From: Sporisorium sorghi
Lineage: Eukaryota; Basidiomycota; Ustilaginomycetes; Ustilaginales; Ustilaginaceae
Direction of reading: 5' to 3'
NCBI GenBank assembly: GCA_023212695.1
Contig: JALCCG010000326.1
Span: 1-22,645, forward strand
Length of the DNA: 22,645 nt
In this document: one piece after another, positions 6,900-15,457 of the stretch
How positions within the stretch are numbered: position 1 is the stretch's first letter
Layout of the letters: the number at the start of each line of letters is the position of its first letter
The notes under the pieces: model-generated
What the model saw: the letters and a program-made list of their open reading frames with translations, nothing else
What the model was told of the DNA's origin: nothing
Databases searched by the model: none
Made by a program: the position numbers and the translations under genes

Positions 6900-9596
6900 A
6901 TGTCTCGCACATCAGACGCAGGGCCGTCCACCCTGCCTCCACCTGCTGTACTACCACCGCTCAACGAGGTACAGCTCTCGGTCGAACCCGTGCACATCTA
7001 CACCGACCCGGACCAACCTGCGCGCACAACGACCAACAGCATCGTCGACGCATTCGAACGCGAGCGCAAGCTGCACGACATCACGGCGGATGGCACCAAC
7101 GTGTTTGCCACTCGCAAGTCTGCGGCTGTGCAGCTGGGCGAGGACGTGCGGAGGCTGTGGGCGGAGCGCGGGGACTTTTCGCGCTTCCGGACGGCGCAGT
7201 TGAAGGCGGGAAAGAGGGGAAGAGAACGCGAGTCGAGCGCCAGCAGCAGTAGCGATGACGACGACGACGAAGTGGCTGAAGGGGAGAAGACGGCGGAGCA
7301 GGGGGATAGTGCCGATGCAACAACGAGGGGGGCGGCGGGGCTGCAGCGGCGGACTGGCGACAAGGTGGGCGGCACGATCGCAGAGAGTGAGTTTGTCGCG
7401 ATGCGCAACGCGGTGCTGGGCAGCTTGGACGTAGCGCACTTCAACTCGATCCATGCGCATCAGCTGCTGGGGATGCTGATCAAGCAGCATCGCTCCGCTG
7501 CGAGCACCAGTGCAAACACGGCATCAGCGGCGGCGGGGAGGATGGGCTCGCCCGCACCCAGCGTCGGCGGTCAATCCGCGCGCTCGGGCTCCACCACCGC
7601 TCCCACCACCACCTCCAAAGCACCCCTGGGCATCTTCTCGCACCTCAACACCTCCTCGACACGCGAGGAAGAATTCGTCCTCGACCCGCTCGCCATTGCA
7701 CTCTCGCGCACCGCACTCGACTCCACCACCGCAGTCCGGCGCAACCTTTCCGAGCCCGACGATGGCTCTCAACACTCGGACGACGACGACTACACCGCCG
7801 ACCCAACCAGCGCAGCATACGGCCTGAAACAGGCCAAGCGCGAAATCGAGTCCGCGCCCGGCTACCGCGAAACCAAGCTGCGCGAGTTCAAAGTGGTGCT
7901 CGAAACAAAACGCCATGCCATCGCCAACGCCGCCGAGCTGCTGAGCAGTGCTGCGTCCGAGCTGCGGCTGAGCCACGCGCCGAATCGCGAGAGGTGGCGC
8001 GCGCTGATCGGTTTGCATGGACGCGGGTGGGGGTTGACGCCGGGACGGCCGTTGTTGGATGTGGAGCGGTTTGGGGTCGATGCTGCTGCTGCTGCGGAGG
8101 AGGAGGGGGACGAAGCGCAAGGCGATGCAGCCGCTGTCGCTGGCGGTGAGTCCACAGGCGAGGATAGCAAGCCGGACAAGAGCAAGAAACAAGGCGAAGC
8201 AAACAAGGCAGCGGCAGGGCTGCAAGGCTTCGGCACGCCCATCGTCGCCTCGGACGGCAAGGTGAAAGACGAAGGCGCCCGAGACGCGTGGATCGGATTT
8301 GGTCTACCCGAAGCGCCTGTGGAGCTGCGCCGCCGCAGTCTGGCGTACTGGGCCGACTCGCCAGCTTCCGCGACGACGCGCGTGACGGCGCAAGAGGTGA
8401 AGCGCAAGTTGGTGTTTCCGGATCGCATGCATCGCCGGTTACGCGTGCGGTTCATTCTGTGGCCAGCTAGCAGCAGTGCGGGACCACAGCAGCACGAGGT
8501 TGAGGCGGAAAAGCGAGTCGAGTGGTCGAGTGACCCTTCCCCCTCAACATCCGCAGCGGGCCAGGATGATGATGGGGAAGGAGCAGTGGTCGCAGGCGCA
8601 GTGCTGGACGAGGAGCTGCAACAAGCGTCGCGCGAAGCGACGGACGGGCTGGTTTTTGGCGATGTGGTCGCACAGGCGCGCAAGCTGCCGCCGAGTTTCG
8701 GCGTGCGTTTGACCGCCACCTCTGTGCGCGTCGTGCTGACCAAGAGGCTCGATCTGGTGGTCGAGCTCGTGCCCACTGCCTCGTCACCATCCGCTCACTC
8801 GGGCGCTTCGACGGCAGAACCGCAGACCGCCAAGGAGGAGCGAGAGGCCAAGTATGCCGCGCACGCTGCGCTGCTTCTGGCGTTCCTGCGGATGGGTCCG
8901 CTGCGCAAGTATCAAGCCTTCGTCGTGGCCATGGCGCTCGCGCGGCGCGACGATGCGGCGGCGCGCGCAGCGGCGATCAAGGCGGTCGCTCTGGCTGTAC
9001 CCAAGAAGTCCACGGCAGCTGCGAGCAAAAGCGACGCCACTGCGTCGTCAAGCAAACGAGGCATCGCAGCAGGCGGCAGAGCCACCAGCTCGGCACTCGC
9101 CAAACTCGACAGCATCGGGCCCATCCTCGTCGGCTTACATTACTGGTCGTTCGTCTACCGCCTCGGTGCGATGCTGCGCCAAGTGCAGCAGCGTGCACTG
9201 CAAACAGGAAAGGAGGTGAGCGTGCTGCTCGTGCCGCTCGTGCCGCTCGCCAGTAGCGCTGTTGGTAAGGCGGCGAGGCTGAAGCATCTCATGGAGGTGC
9301 TGAGCCGGCTCGTCGACGCTACGCCACCGTCGGCCACCGCGCGTGAAGGTGCAGTAGGGAAAGCACAAGCGAGCCCGCTCGACGCGCTCCACGGCCACGC
9401 GAGGGTGTACGTGCAGCAATGCGGTCAGCGCAGCAGACGACTGGTGTGCACATTGACATTCGCGCAACCGAGCTTGCTCAGCGTGCAGTTCGCCGAGGGT
9501 GCACTGGAGGAGAAGCGCATCAGGCTCACGACCAAGCCGCTGGCAGTGGATCTGGATACGCTGCAACGGTTGATGGTTCAGCAGCTGGAGCTGTAG
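6900..9596 (+). CDS. MED17: Probable Mediator complex subunit 17 (Srb4/MED17 family)
   Basis: This 898-residue protein resembles MED17, a head-module scaffold of Mediator that links activators to RNA polymerase II in the nucleus. Evidence is by family feel rather than a sharp motif. There is a conserved-looking N-terminus (LNEVQLSVEPVHIYTD, about 21-36) and a helical segment with LLGMLIKQH (about 190-200). A charged helix, KLREFKVVLETKRHAIANAAELLSSAASELR, spans about 325-355, followed by RWRALIGLHGRGWGLTPGRPL (about 365-386), which fits the W/L/G-rich MED17 core. GPILVGLHYWSFVYRLGAML lies near 740-760. Between these are low-complexity inserts: an acidic Ser/Asp run near 111-125 and Ala/Ser/Thr-rich linkers. 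There is no signal peptide or membrane span. The Met at 6900 has A at -3. It converges with the downstream lectin gene, leaving 89 nt between stops. If not MED17, it is an unassigned nuclear protein. Confidence 0.65.
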   Translation: MSRTSDAGPSTLPPPAVLPPLNEVQLSVEPVHIYTDPDQPARTTTNSIVDAFERERKLHDITADGTNVFATRKSAAVQLGEDVRRLWAERGDFSRFRTAQLKAGKRGRERESSASSSSDDDDDEVAEGEKTAEQGDSADATTRGAAGLQRRTGDKVGGTIAESEFVAMRNAVLGSLDVAHFNSIHAHQLLGMLIKQHRSAASTSANTASAAAGRMGSPAPSVGGQSARSGSTTAPTTTSKAPLGIFSHLNTSSTREEEFVLDPLAIALSRTALDSTTAVRRNLSEPDDGSQHSDDDDYTADPTSAAYGLKQAKREIESAPGYRETKLREFKVVLETKRHAIANAAELLSSAASELRLSHAPNRERWRALIGLHGRGWGLTPGRPLLDVERFGVDAAAAAEEEGDEAQGDAAAVAGGESTGEDSKPDKSKKQGEANKAAAGLQGFGTPIVASDGKVKDEGARDAWIGFGLPEAPVELRRRSLAYWADSPASATTRVTAQEVKRKLVFPDRMHRRLRVRFILWPASSSAGPQQHEVEAEKRVEWSSDPSPSTSAAGQDDDGEGAVVAGAVLDEELQQASREATDGLVFGDVVAQARKLPPSFGVRLTATSVRVVLTKRLDLVVELVPTASSPSAHSGASTAEPQTAKEEREAKYAAHAALLLAFLRMGPLRKYQAFVVAMALARRDDAAARAAAIKAVALAVPKKSTAAASKSDATASSSKRGIAAGGRATSSALAKLDSIGPILVGLHYWSFVYRLGAMLRQVQQRALQTGKEVSVLLVPLVPLASSAVGKAARLKHLMEVLSRLVDATPPSATAREGAVGKAQASPLDALHGHARVYVQQCGQRSRRLVCTLTFAQPSLLSVQFAEGALEEKRIRLTTKPLAVDLDTLQRLMVQQLEL

Positions 9597-9685
9597 ATCA
9601 CGCAGCACTGACAATGCAACTTTTAGCGTTTTTGCGACATGATTGAATGGTCATACAAATGCCGAGTGCTATTGAGAGAGAGGGT
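9597..9685. other. Short convergent gap between MED17 and lectin stop codons
   Basis: Only 89 nt separate the two convergent stop codons, so the 3' UTRs of the two transcripts probably overlap as antisense. No recognisable terminator structure is seen. Confidence 0.6.
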
Positions 9686-10888
9686 TCAGAATCGCTTCAT
9701 GTTCTGACGCTTCTGATACTGCAGTCCGAGCATGACACACGCCCCCACCGCAGCCAAGATGAGTCCCCACTTGACCAGCCAGAACAGAACGCCGAATACG
9801 CCCAGCACAAAGCCCACAAAGCCACCTCTGCCGGATCCGCCACCACCACTCTTGGCCTCGGAAACATGGCTCGAGTAGCCTCTGGTGTTACCGCCGAACG
9901 ACCAGCCTTTCTTCTCGGGCTTGACGCCGTACTTTTCGGGGAAGTGCTGTTTGCGCATCTCGCGCATCTGGTGCGGTGTGCGGTTGCGGTAGACGATGTT
10001 GGACGTGGTGACGCTGACGATATCGTGGTTGTCGGAAACGTCGCCTGTGAGCGCCGAGAAGCCGAGGTAGGGGTTGAGGGGCAGGGTGAGGTTGTCGAGC
10101 TTGAAGCAGCTCTCCCAGTGGTCCCACTCGGAATGGTGGATCTGCAGCTCGGTGTACACATCCTTAACATGGACAAGTTTGCCCTTGGTGGCGATCTTGG
10201 CGTTCCTGTAATCGATGGAGCAGCCCGCGACTTCCTGCCTGGCGCCGTCCTTGTCGTTCTCGTACGCCTCGACGCCGTTGCCGCTCATGAGCGAGATGCG
10301 CGGGAACGAGTACGGATGGCGCGAGTTCGGATAGCTATCGAAGAACAGCCCCATGCCCGTAAAGTAATTCACCGAGCCAAACACGGGCCCGGGCTTAGCG
10401 CGCTCCTGCGTCAGCCACACGGCCATGCCATCGCCTGCAACGTGGGACGCATGTCCGTCGATCTTGAACTCGAACACGATCTCAAAGTTGTCCGCCGTCA
10501 ACGGTAGACGCGACCACAGCCAGCCCATCTGCGACGGGCGGTCTTGGGTCAAGCGGATGTAGCGGTTCGTGTCGACGATGGCGTCCGCGCCGAAATCCCA
10601 GAACTTGTTTTGCAGGTTCGAGTCGACGTACGGCGCGTAGATGCTGTGGGAGCGTAGAGGCACGATGGCGTCTGAGTCCATCTCACGCATCTGGATGTTT
10701 TTGGATGAGGCGCGGGTGGGAGAGGTGAGGAGCAATAGCGAGAGCAGGGCGCAGAGACAGAGAGTGAGGAATCGCCCGCTCCTGGTACTGTGGGCACTTG
10801 CATTTTTGCTGCGGGTGTAGCGGTGTGGTGGTGGTGGTGGTGGTGGTGGCTGTGGTGCTGATGACGATGTGACTGACATCGACGCCAT
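9686..10888 (-). CDS. VIP36-like L-type lectin cargo receptor of the early secretory pathway
   Basis: This 400-residue type I membrane protein has a luminal L-type (leguminous) lectin domain, the family of ERGIC-53, VIP36 and VIPL that binds high-mannose glycoproteins moving between ER and Golgi. Order: a Pro-rich n-region (12-21), a hydrophobic signal core (about 41-55, LTLCLCALLSLLLL), and a lectin domain from about 75 to 300. The lectin domain has WLWSRLPL, GDGMAVWLT (152-160), PGPVFGS, GLFFDSYPN (180-188), Cys223 and Cys261 positioned like the family disulfide, and GDVSDNHDI (282-290). A Gly/Ser linker follows, then a transmembrane segment (about 357-388) and a short tail QYQKRQNMKRF. These match VIP36 more closely than ERGIC-53, and there is no coiled-coil stalk. 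The start has an ideal ACCATGG context. The frame is open upstream to 11404 but lacks a credible domain. A GGT-repeat encodes the poly-Pro run. Confidence 0.93.
   Translation of the reverse strand: MASMSVTSSSAPQPPPPPPPPHRYTRSKNASAHSTRSGRFLTLCLCALLSLLLLTSPTRASSKNIQMREMDSDAIVPLRSHSIYAPYVDSNLQNKFWDFGADAIVDTNRYIRLTQDRPSQMGWLWSRLPLTADNFEIVFEFKIDGHASHVAGDGMAVWLTQERAKPGPVFGSVNYFTGMGLFFDSYPNSRHPYSFPRISLMSGNGVEAYENDKDGARQEVAGCSIDYRNAKIATKGKLVHVKDVYTELQIHHSEWDHWESCFKLDNLTLPLNPYLGFSALTGDVSDNHDIVSVTTSNIVYRNRTPHQMREMRKQHFPEKYGVKPEKKGWSFGGNTRGYSSHVSEAKSGGGGSGRGGFVGFVLGVFGVLFWLVKWGLILAAVGACVMLGLQYQKRQNMKRF
10825..10852. repeat. (GGT)n trinucleotide repeat encoding poly-Pro in the lectin signal region
   Basis: About eight GGT/TGG units on the plus strand read as CCA/ACC codons in the minus-strand lectin gene, producing the Pro run at residues 14-21, just before the signal-peptide hydrophobic core. 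Confidence 0.9.
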
Positions 10889-11292
10889 GGTGGATGTGCT
10901 GTCGTCGCTGCTTTGCTTGAAGAGGTCAACCAGTGACCACGATGCAGGCGGGGTTGCGCTTCGAGCCAAGAGCCAGCTTGTGGCTTCGTGTGCTTTTGGA
11001 GGAGAAGAGATGATGATGATGAGAGATGGACAGGAAGAAAGGATTGGCTCGCTGGCGCACTGACGCTCTCTCTGTGAAACATGCACTTCCACGTCGTGTC
11101 GTGCTTCTCTCGGACGAGGCTGTCCCATTTTTCGCGCCATCTTTAGAGTGTTAGATTTGAAAGCGCAAAATTGTCCAGGCGAGCTGCGCTGTGCGATTAC
11201 GAAAGAGAGCATTTTTGACGGGAAAAGCCAGGCGGTTGGCACGCCCGATCGTCCCAGTTGGACTCGTCTCGCCCGGTCTGCGCCGAAAAAAA

Positions 11293-11335
11293 TCCAAAAA
11301 TCCAAAAATCCAAAAAATCCAAAAAAAAATCCAAA
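11293..11335. repeat. Tandem TCC-A(5-9) array, five units
   Basis: Five units each begin TCC and are followed by 5, 5, 6, 9 and 3 A residues. The array ends 2 nt before the long hairpin at 11338, so the two may form one element. Confidence 0.9.
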
Positions 11336-11337
11336 GT

Positions 11338-11398
11338 GTGGCCACGCCTGGTAACTCGAATTTCCCTGCCAAATTCCGAGTATACGAGGCGTGGCCAC
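11338..11398. repeat. Long imperfect inverted repeat (hairpin), arms of 26 and 28 nt
   Basis: The left arm (11338-11363) begins GTGGCCACGCCT and ends ACTCGAATTT. The right arm (11371-11398) begins AAATTCCGAGT and ends AGGCGTGGCCAC. The arms are complementary along their length except for one mismatch and two single-base bulges, around a 7-nt loop (CCCTGCC). The outer 12 bp are perfect. It lies about 450 nt upstream of the lectin start and 640 nt upstream of the FAD gene start. Confidence 0.9.
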
Positions 11399-11427
11399 CT
11401 TCAACTATTTTCGCACGGAAGGAAGAA

Positions 11428-11447
11428 GCAAAGCAAAGCAAAGCAAA
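11428..11447. repeat. (GCAAA)4 pentanucleotide repeat
   Basis: Four exact GCAAA units lie 30 nt beyond the long hairpin in the divergent promoter region. Confidence 0.95.
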
Positions 11448-11632
11448 GCGATTCCTACACAGAGCAGCGCAAGTTTAAACGCAATTCAAGCAGCAAGCGA
11501 GGATTGGCTTTTGAGGTGAGCTGCTGCTGCTTTCTACAATCTTTGCATCTCCAACCAGCATCCCACTTCCTTTTCACTACCACTTTGCTCTCGAACTACA
11601 GCTTGCTACGACGCGTACAACCGGCTGTGCTC

Positions 11633-11674
<42 letters not shown>
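11633..11674. repeat. (GCA)14 / CAG-type trinucleotide repeat
   Basis: Fourteen uninterrupted GCA units lie about 360 nt before the FAD oxidoreductase start, probably in its promoter or 5' leader. Translated in one frame this gives a poly-Ala run, but the surrounding frame shows no domain. Confidence 0.95.
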
Positions 11675-11675
<1 letters not shown>

Positions 11676-12037
11676 CCTCATCTCTTCTCTCGGTCATCCT
11701 CTCAACCCTCTTCTGCTCTTCAGCCTTCGTTCCGAAGAGAGGAGCGGTTACTATTGCTCGGCTCGATCCATCCCTCCCACCAACAGACACTCGACGGCAA
11801 CGCTGCTTTCCGACACTGACGTTGTTATCCATCTACGCTCGTCCGCCTGCCATCACGCCGGCTCTTGCCCAACCATCCTCACTGCCACCAAGGGCCTTGT
11901 TGGGCTCCATCCTCACCACATCACGGCCCACAGGCCCTCCATCCCCGTTCGACGCTCGTCCTGCTGCACCATTCTGCACACGCAGGACTCTCGTTGACCC
12001 TCCTCAACCTCACCTTTAACCGCGCATCATCACCATC

Positions 12038-15000
12038 ATGACCACTCGCATTCCTCCCTACGACATTCCCGAGCCTACTCCTCTCACCGAGGAAGAGGTC
12101 AGGCAAAGGTACGCCCGCTTCGAGTCGTTGCGCTCCCAGCTCGCTCCCAACTTTCGCGGCCAACTCGCCATCCGCGGTGAACCCGTCTTTGCAAAGAGCG
12201 TCACCATCTTTAACGATGCCGCTCCTCTCGGCGGCTGGATGGTCGCCTTGCCTCTTGACGTACACGACGTCTCCACCGCCGTCAAGTTCTGCGCCGCTCA
12301 CCGTCTCTCGCCTTCCATCAAGTCCGATGGTTTCGCTACAGCTGGTTGGGCCATCCAGGGCGACGTCGTCATCGACACCTCGTTGATGGACCGTGTCAAG
12401 CTCGTCGTGCCCAACCAATTGCCCGCAGGCAATGCCGCTGCTTTGCACGGCCCCGACTCTTCTCCCTTGACCGTGCCTGCTGTCGGTCCTGCCACATTGT
12501 ACAATCCTACCGGCATGTGTGCCGCTGCTTCCGATGCATCAGCATCATCTTCGTCTCAGCCATTTCTGCACCAGCCCCCACTAGCTGATTCACCATCCGC
12601 TGCCATCGCTCCCATCACGGCTCAAGCAAACGCAGACTCGATCACCTTCCACAGCCAAGCCGTCAGTGCAGCTGATCAGCTCGTCATGCAGCAGATCCAC
12701 AACCCCGACGCCACCCCCATCCAGGATCGAGCGACCAAGAACGACATGTCGAAAGGCGAAGCCTCTGAAGACATTGATCCGCAAGACGCCGTCAAGAACG
12801 CGCTCAAGCGCAAAGCTCGCGAGTCGGATCAAGCCTTTGCGGCGCAACCCCTTGACACAGCCGACGCCCTCACCGCTTCAGCGTCAAGGCGCAGGATCCA
12901 AGACGCCGGCAACAAATCGCAAATCATGCAGCAAGGTCGAAGCCACGAGAGCGGCGCAGATGCTGACAGCGAGAGCTCGTATCCAAGCTCCACCCACGCC
13001 AACAGAGTAATTCGCGATCAGTCTTCCAGTGGCGACAACAACGACAACACACGCAGCGTCGCCGCTTCCAGAAGCGATTTCCTCAATGCCTCCGAGCCGC
13101 GTGATGCTGCGCCCATGTATCCTACCTTTGGCTCAGCATCCTCATCCATCAAAGGCGGCGTCACACCCAATCCGGCAAAAGCCTGGATCGATCGTCAGCT
13201 CGATCTCTCTGGCAACGCCTCCGACTCTCCCGGCGGAGGCAGCAATTCCGGCTCCAATGGCGGCGGCAGCTCGTCTCAGCTCGCATCGAGCTTCACCTCG
13301 GCTTCCAAACAGTCTTCGGGCAAATCCTCTAGCGCAGGTGGCGAGCATGCAGACGCCAAAGCGATCGACGGCGATGCCATCGGAGGCGTCACCACCGACG
13401 ATGTGGGTGACGAGAATGTCCCTTTCAAGCGCCCTTCCAACATCTCGCTGCCTAGGCATGAAGCCCCTCCCTCGCAGAGGGGTTACCTCTCGCGATCCGG
13501 ATCCCGTTCCAGCTCAGGATCAGATTCAGCCCGTCCTCCACGTGGCATGTCGTGCAGTCGCACACCTGATGGCTGGGACACGAACGCAAGCGCAGAGCAC
13601 CAGCGATGGCATCGACATCATCGTCCGCCATCCGGCACGCCAGGAGACAAGGTCAAGCTGCCCGAGGGCGGCTTCGTCTGGCGTAGCGACGGCGCCGACG
13701 CCGGCATCTCGAGCGTCTCTGCTGCTCCCGGATCGTTGCCGTGGGACTCGGAGGCGTTCGCAGCCAGCCCGGAAGCTGCCGCTGCTGCGCGATCCGGCTC
13801 CCGCAGCGCGCGATCGTCGTCCGGCGAAGGCTCGTCCAACGAGCTCGACACGGGCCGCGCGAGTGGGTCCGGCTACTTTGGAGCATCGACACTCAGCGAT
13901 CTGCAGGATGCCTGGCCTTCAGCCACGTGGGCCGTCAACCAGGATGGCAGCAACGACCCAAGCTCGACGCTACCGCGCTTCATCCCTTCGCCTCTGCAGA
14001 AGTACGGCTCGCCTTCGCCCTCTCCTCAGCTGGCTGATCCCGCCATCCCGTACAACTTTGGCTCGCGCCCGGAGGGCAACCATAACACGGCTGCGGCCAT
14101 CCTGCCACCCGGTGTGTACGAGGATCGCTATGCGCTGGCGTCTTTTGGTCCAGGCGTGGGCATTCGCGGCCTAGACGCTTTCACGGACCGAGCGGGACGC
14201 GAAGGCGCTTTCATCGCTGCAATCGACGACAAGAGCAAAGGCAAGGAGAGGCAGCTCGACCAATCCGACGCTTTGCCGCCGCTCGTGGTCAATGGCGTTC
14301 CGTACCATGTGCCTGTGTCGGCGTATCCTGTTGGTTCGACAGCCATGACCACAGGTGGATTCGGCTATCTCACGCGAGCATACGGTCTGTCGCTCGACAA
14401 CATTGTCGAGGTCGAAATGGTGCTGGCCGATGGCACGATTGTGACGCTCAACCAAGAGTCAAAGACCAAGTCGCAGCAGGAGCAGGATCTGTGGTGGGCC
14501 GTCAGGGGAGCAGCGCCGTGCTTTGGTATTGTCACGAGGCTCACCGCCAAGGCATACCCTGTACCATCGGTGTACTCGGGCAACTTGATCTACCCTCTCA
14601 ATCCGGCCACGGCCAGCTCGCTCATCCGACACTGGCGCGACTGCCTCAAAGCGGGGCTTCCACGCAACTTTTACACCAACCTCATCCTCACCGCGGGTCC
14701 CAGCAAGACATCACATGTGATCGTGATCCAGGTGTGCTACCTGGGCCCCAAGTCGGACGGCGAGGCGCTGGTTCAAGCCATCAGCAGCTGGACGGGCGAG
14801 CGGCTGCTGCTCAAGGACGTCGAAGAGCGCAGCTTCCGGTCGCAGCAGGACGGCGTGGCCAAGGTGCTCAAGGGCGGCACGGGACGACGATGGATGGTGC
14901 GCGGCGATCTGATCTCGACCTTGACCGACGACGTGATCGCCAAGAGCGTGCGCAACTTCCAAGGGCTCGGCAGTCGAGCCGTGTGGCTGTTCGAGCTGAT

Positions 15001-15457
15001 GGGCGGAGCGGTCGAAGACAGCCCGGAGGACGAGACGTGCATCTGCCCGGAAGCGCGCGCGGCCAAGTTCACCGTGGGCTCGCTGCAGCAGTGGAGCGGC
15101 CAGGCCGAGGACAGCACGTGCATCGAGAGCGTCGAGCGCTGGCTCAACGAGGTGGTGGACAAGGTGAGCGTCGGCGGGCCCTACCCGTGCTTCTTGGGCA
15201 GGTCCGAACGCATGGACCGCGTGATTGGCGCCTATGGCTTGAGCAATTTCAAGCGGCTGCTGCAAATCAAGCAGAGGGTGGACCCGGACAACATGTTTAG
15301 GCATACGTTCGGACACGGGTTTGTGGTGGACGATGCCGAGAAGCTGTTGGACGAGTTGGAGGAGAAGCAGGCTGTGAAAAGGAGGGTGCAGCAGGAGCAG
15401 GCGCAGCAGGCGGCTCAGTTGAATGGGCAGAGCGGCGGATCGTCGCAAGAGTCGTAG
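12038..15457 (+). CDS. FAD-linked oxidoreductase (PCMH/BBE type) with a huge low-complexity insertion in the FAD domain
   Basis: This 1139-residue protein belongs to the vanillyl-alcohol-oxidase-like FAD superfamily. The first half of the FAD-binding domain is at 1-126 (ALPLDVHDVSTAVKFCAAHRLSPSIKSDG, then GDVVIDTSLMDRVKLVV). The second half resumes near 698 (YALASFGPGVGIRGLDAFTDRAG) and continues through YPVGS and TGGFGYLTRAYGLSLDN (772-788), LADGTIVTL and LWWAVRGAAPCFGIVT. A substrate domain follows, with a C-terminal berberine-bridge-like end (RVDPDNMFRHT, near 1081-1091) and a Gln/Glu-rich tail. About 570 Ser/Gly/Asp-rich residues (127-697) separate the two halves. The His of the usual RSGGH motif is replaced (KSDGF), and the usual Cys before VG appears as Ala in AYPVG, so covalent FAD attachment is unlikely by motif. 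No signal peptide is visible, unlike secreted BBE oxidases. The substrate cannot be named. The start has A at -3 and no intron is required. Confidence 0.88.
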   Translation: MTTRIPPYDIPEPTPLTEEEVRQRYARFESLRSQLAPNFRGQLAIRGEPVFAKSVTIFNDAAPLGGWMVALPLDVHDVSTAVKFCAAHRLSPSIKSDGFATAGWAIQGDVVIDTSLMDRVKLVVPNQLPAGNAAALHGPDSSPLTVPAVGPATLYNPTGMCAAASDASASSSSQPFLHQPPLADSPSAAIAPITAQANADSITFHSQAVSAADQLVMQQIHNPDATPIQDRATKNDMSKGEASEDIDPQDAVKNALKRKARESDQAFAAQPLDTADALTASASRRRIQDAGNKSQIMQQGRSHESGADADSESSYPSSTHANRVIRDQSSSGDNNDNTRSVAASRSDFLNASEPRDAAPMYPTFGSASSSIKGGVTPNPAKAWIDRQLDLSGNASDSPGGGSNSGSNGGGSSSQLASSFTSASKQSSGKSSSAGGEHADAKAIDGDAIGGVTTDDVGDENVPFKRPSNISLPRHEAPPSQRGYLSRSGSRSSSGSDSARPPRGMSCSRTPDGWDTNASAEHQRWHRHHRPPSGTPGDKVKLPEGGFVWRSDGADAGISSVSAAPGSLPWDSEAFAASPEAAAAARSGSRSARSSSGEGSSNELDTGRASGSGYFGASTLSDLQDAWPSATWAVNQDGSNDPSSTLPRFIPSPLQKYGSPSPSPQLADPAIPYNFGSRPEGNHNTAAAILPPGVYEDRYALASFGPGVGIRGLDAFTDRAGREGAFIAAIDDKSKGKERQLDQSDALPPLVVNGVPYHVPVSAYPVGSTAMTTGGFGYLTRAYGLSLDNIVEVEMVLADGTIVTLNQESKTKSQQEQDLWWAVRGAAPCFGIVTRLTAKAYPVPSVYSGNLIYPLNPATASSLIRHWRDCLKAGLPRNFYTNLILTAGPSKTSHVIVIQVCYLGPKSDGEALVQAISSWTGERLLLKDVEERSFRSQQDGVAKVLKGGTGRRWMVRGDLISTLTDDVIAKSVRNFQGLGSRAVWLFELMGGAVEDSPEDETCICPEARAAKFTVGSLQQWSGQAEDSTCIESVERWLNEVVDKVSVGGPYPCFLGRSERMDRVIGAYGLSNFKRLLQIKQRVDPDNMFRHTFGHGFVVDDAEKLLDELEEKQAVKRRVQQEQAQQAAQLNGQSGGSSQES
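12416..14128 (+). other. Low-complexity insertion inside the FAD oxidoreductase CDS
   Basis: This segment (residues about 127-697) is open without a stop for about 570 codons and is rich in Ser, Gly, Ala, Asp and Pro. It includes a Gly/Ser/Asn tract (near 400-415), a basic patch KRKARESD and many Ser-Arg pairs (RSGSRSSSGS, RSGSRSARSSS). It lies between two halves of one fold, probably in a surface loop. No domain is recognised. A long open frame also exists on another plus frame (13029-14174), which reflects base composition. Confidence 0.75.

Larger units (their letters stand above)
10889..12037. promoter_or_regulatory. Divergent intergenic region between the lectin and FAD oxidoreductase genes
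   Basis: These 1149 nt separate divergent genes and should hold both promoters and leaders. They contain an A-tract tandem array (11293-11335), a long hairpin (11338-11398), a (GCAAA)4 repeat (11428-11447) and a (GCA)14 tract (11633-11674). Long frames open across the region are homopolymer or repeat driven and show no recognisable domain. The last 350 nt before the FAD gene are C/T-rich, consistent with a long 5' leader. Confidence 0.6.

Noticed and set aside
10889..11404. N-terminal extension of the lectin by 172 residues
   Set aside because: It would bury the signal peptide internally, it runs through the hairpin and A-tract array, and the Met at 10888 has an ideal start context.
11258..12019. 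Open frame of about 250 codons before the FAD gene
   Set aside because: It is repeat-driven (Lys/Ser from A-tracts, poly-Ala from GCA repeats) with no domain, and it ends just before the FAD gene start. It is more likely promoter and leader.
13029..14174. 381-codon frame within the FAD gene insertion
   Set aside because: It is a different plus-strand frame in GC-rich low-complexity DNA with Arg/Pro/Ser-rich composition and no domain. The FAD frame is the one continuous with conserved sequence on both sides.
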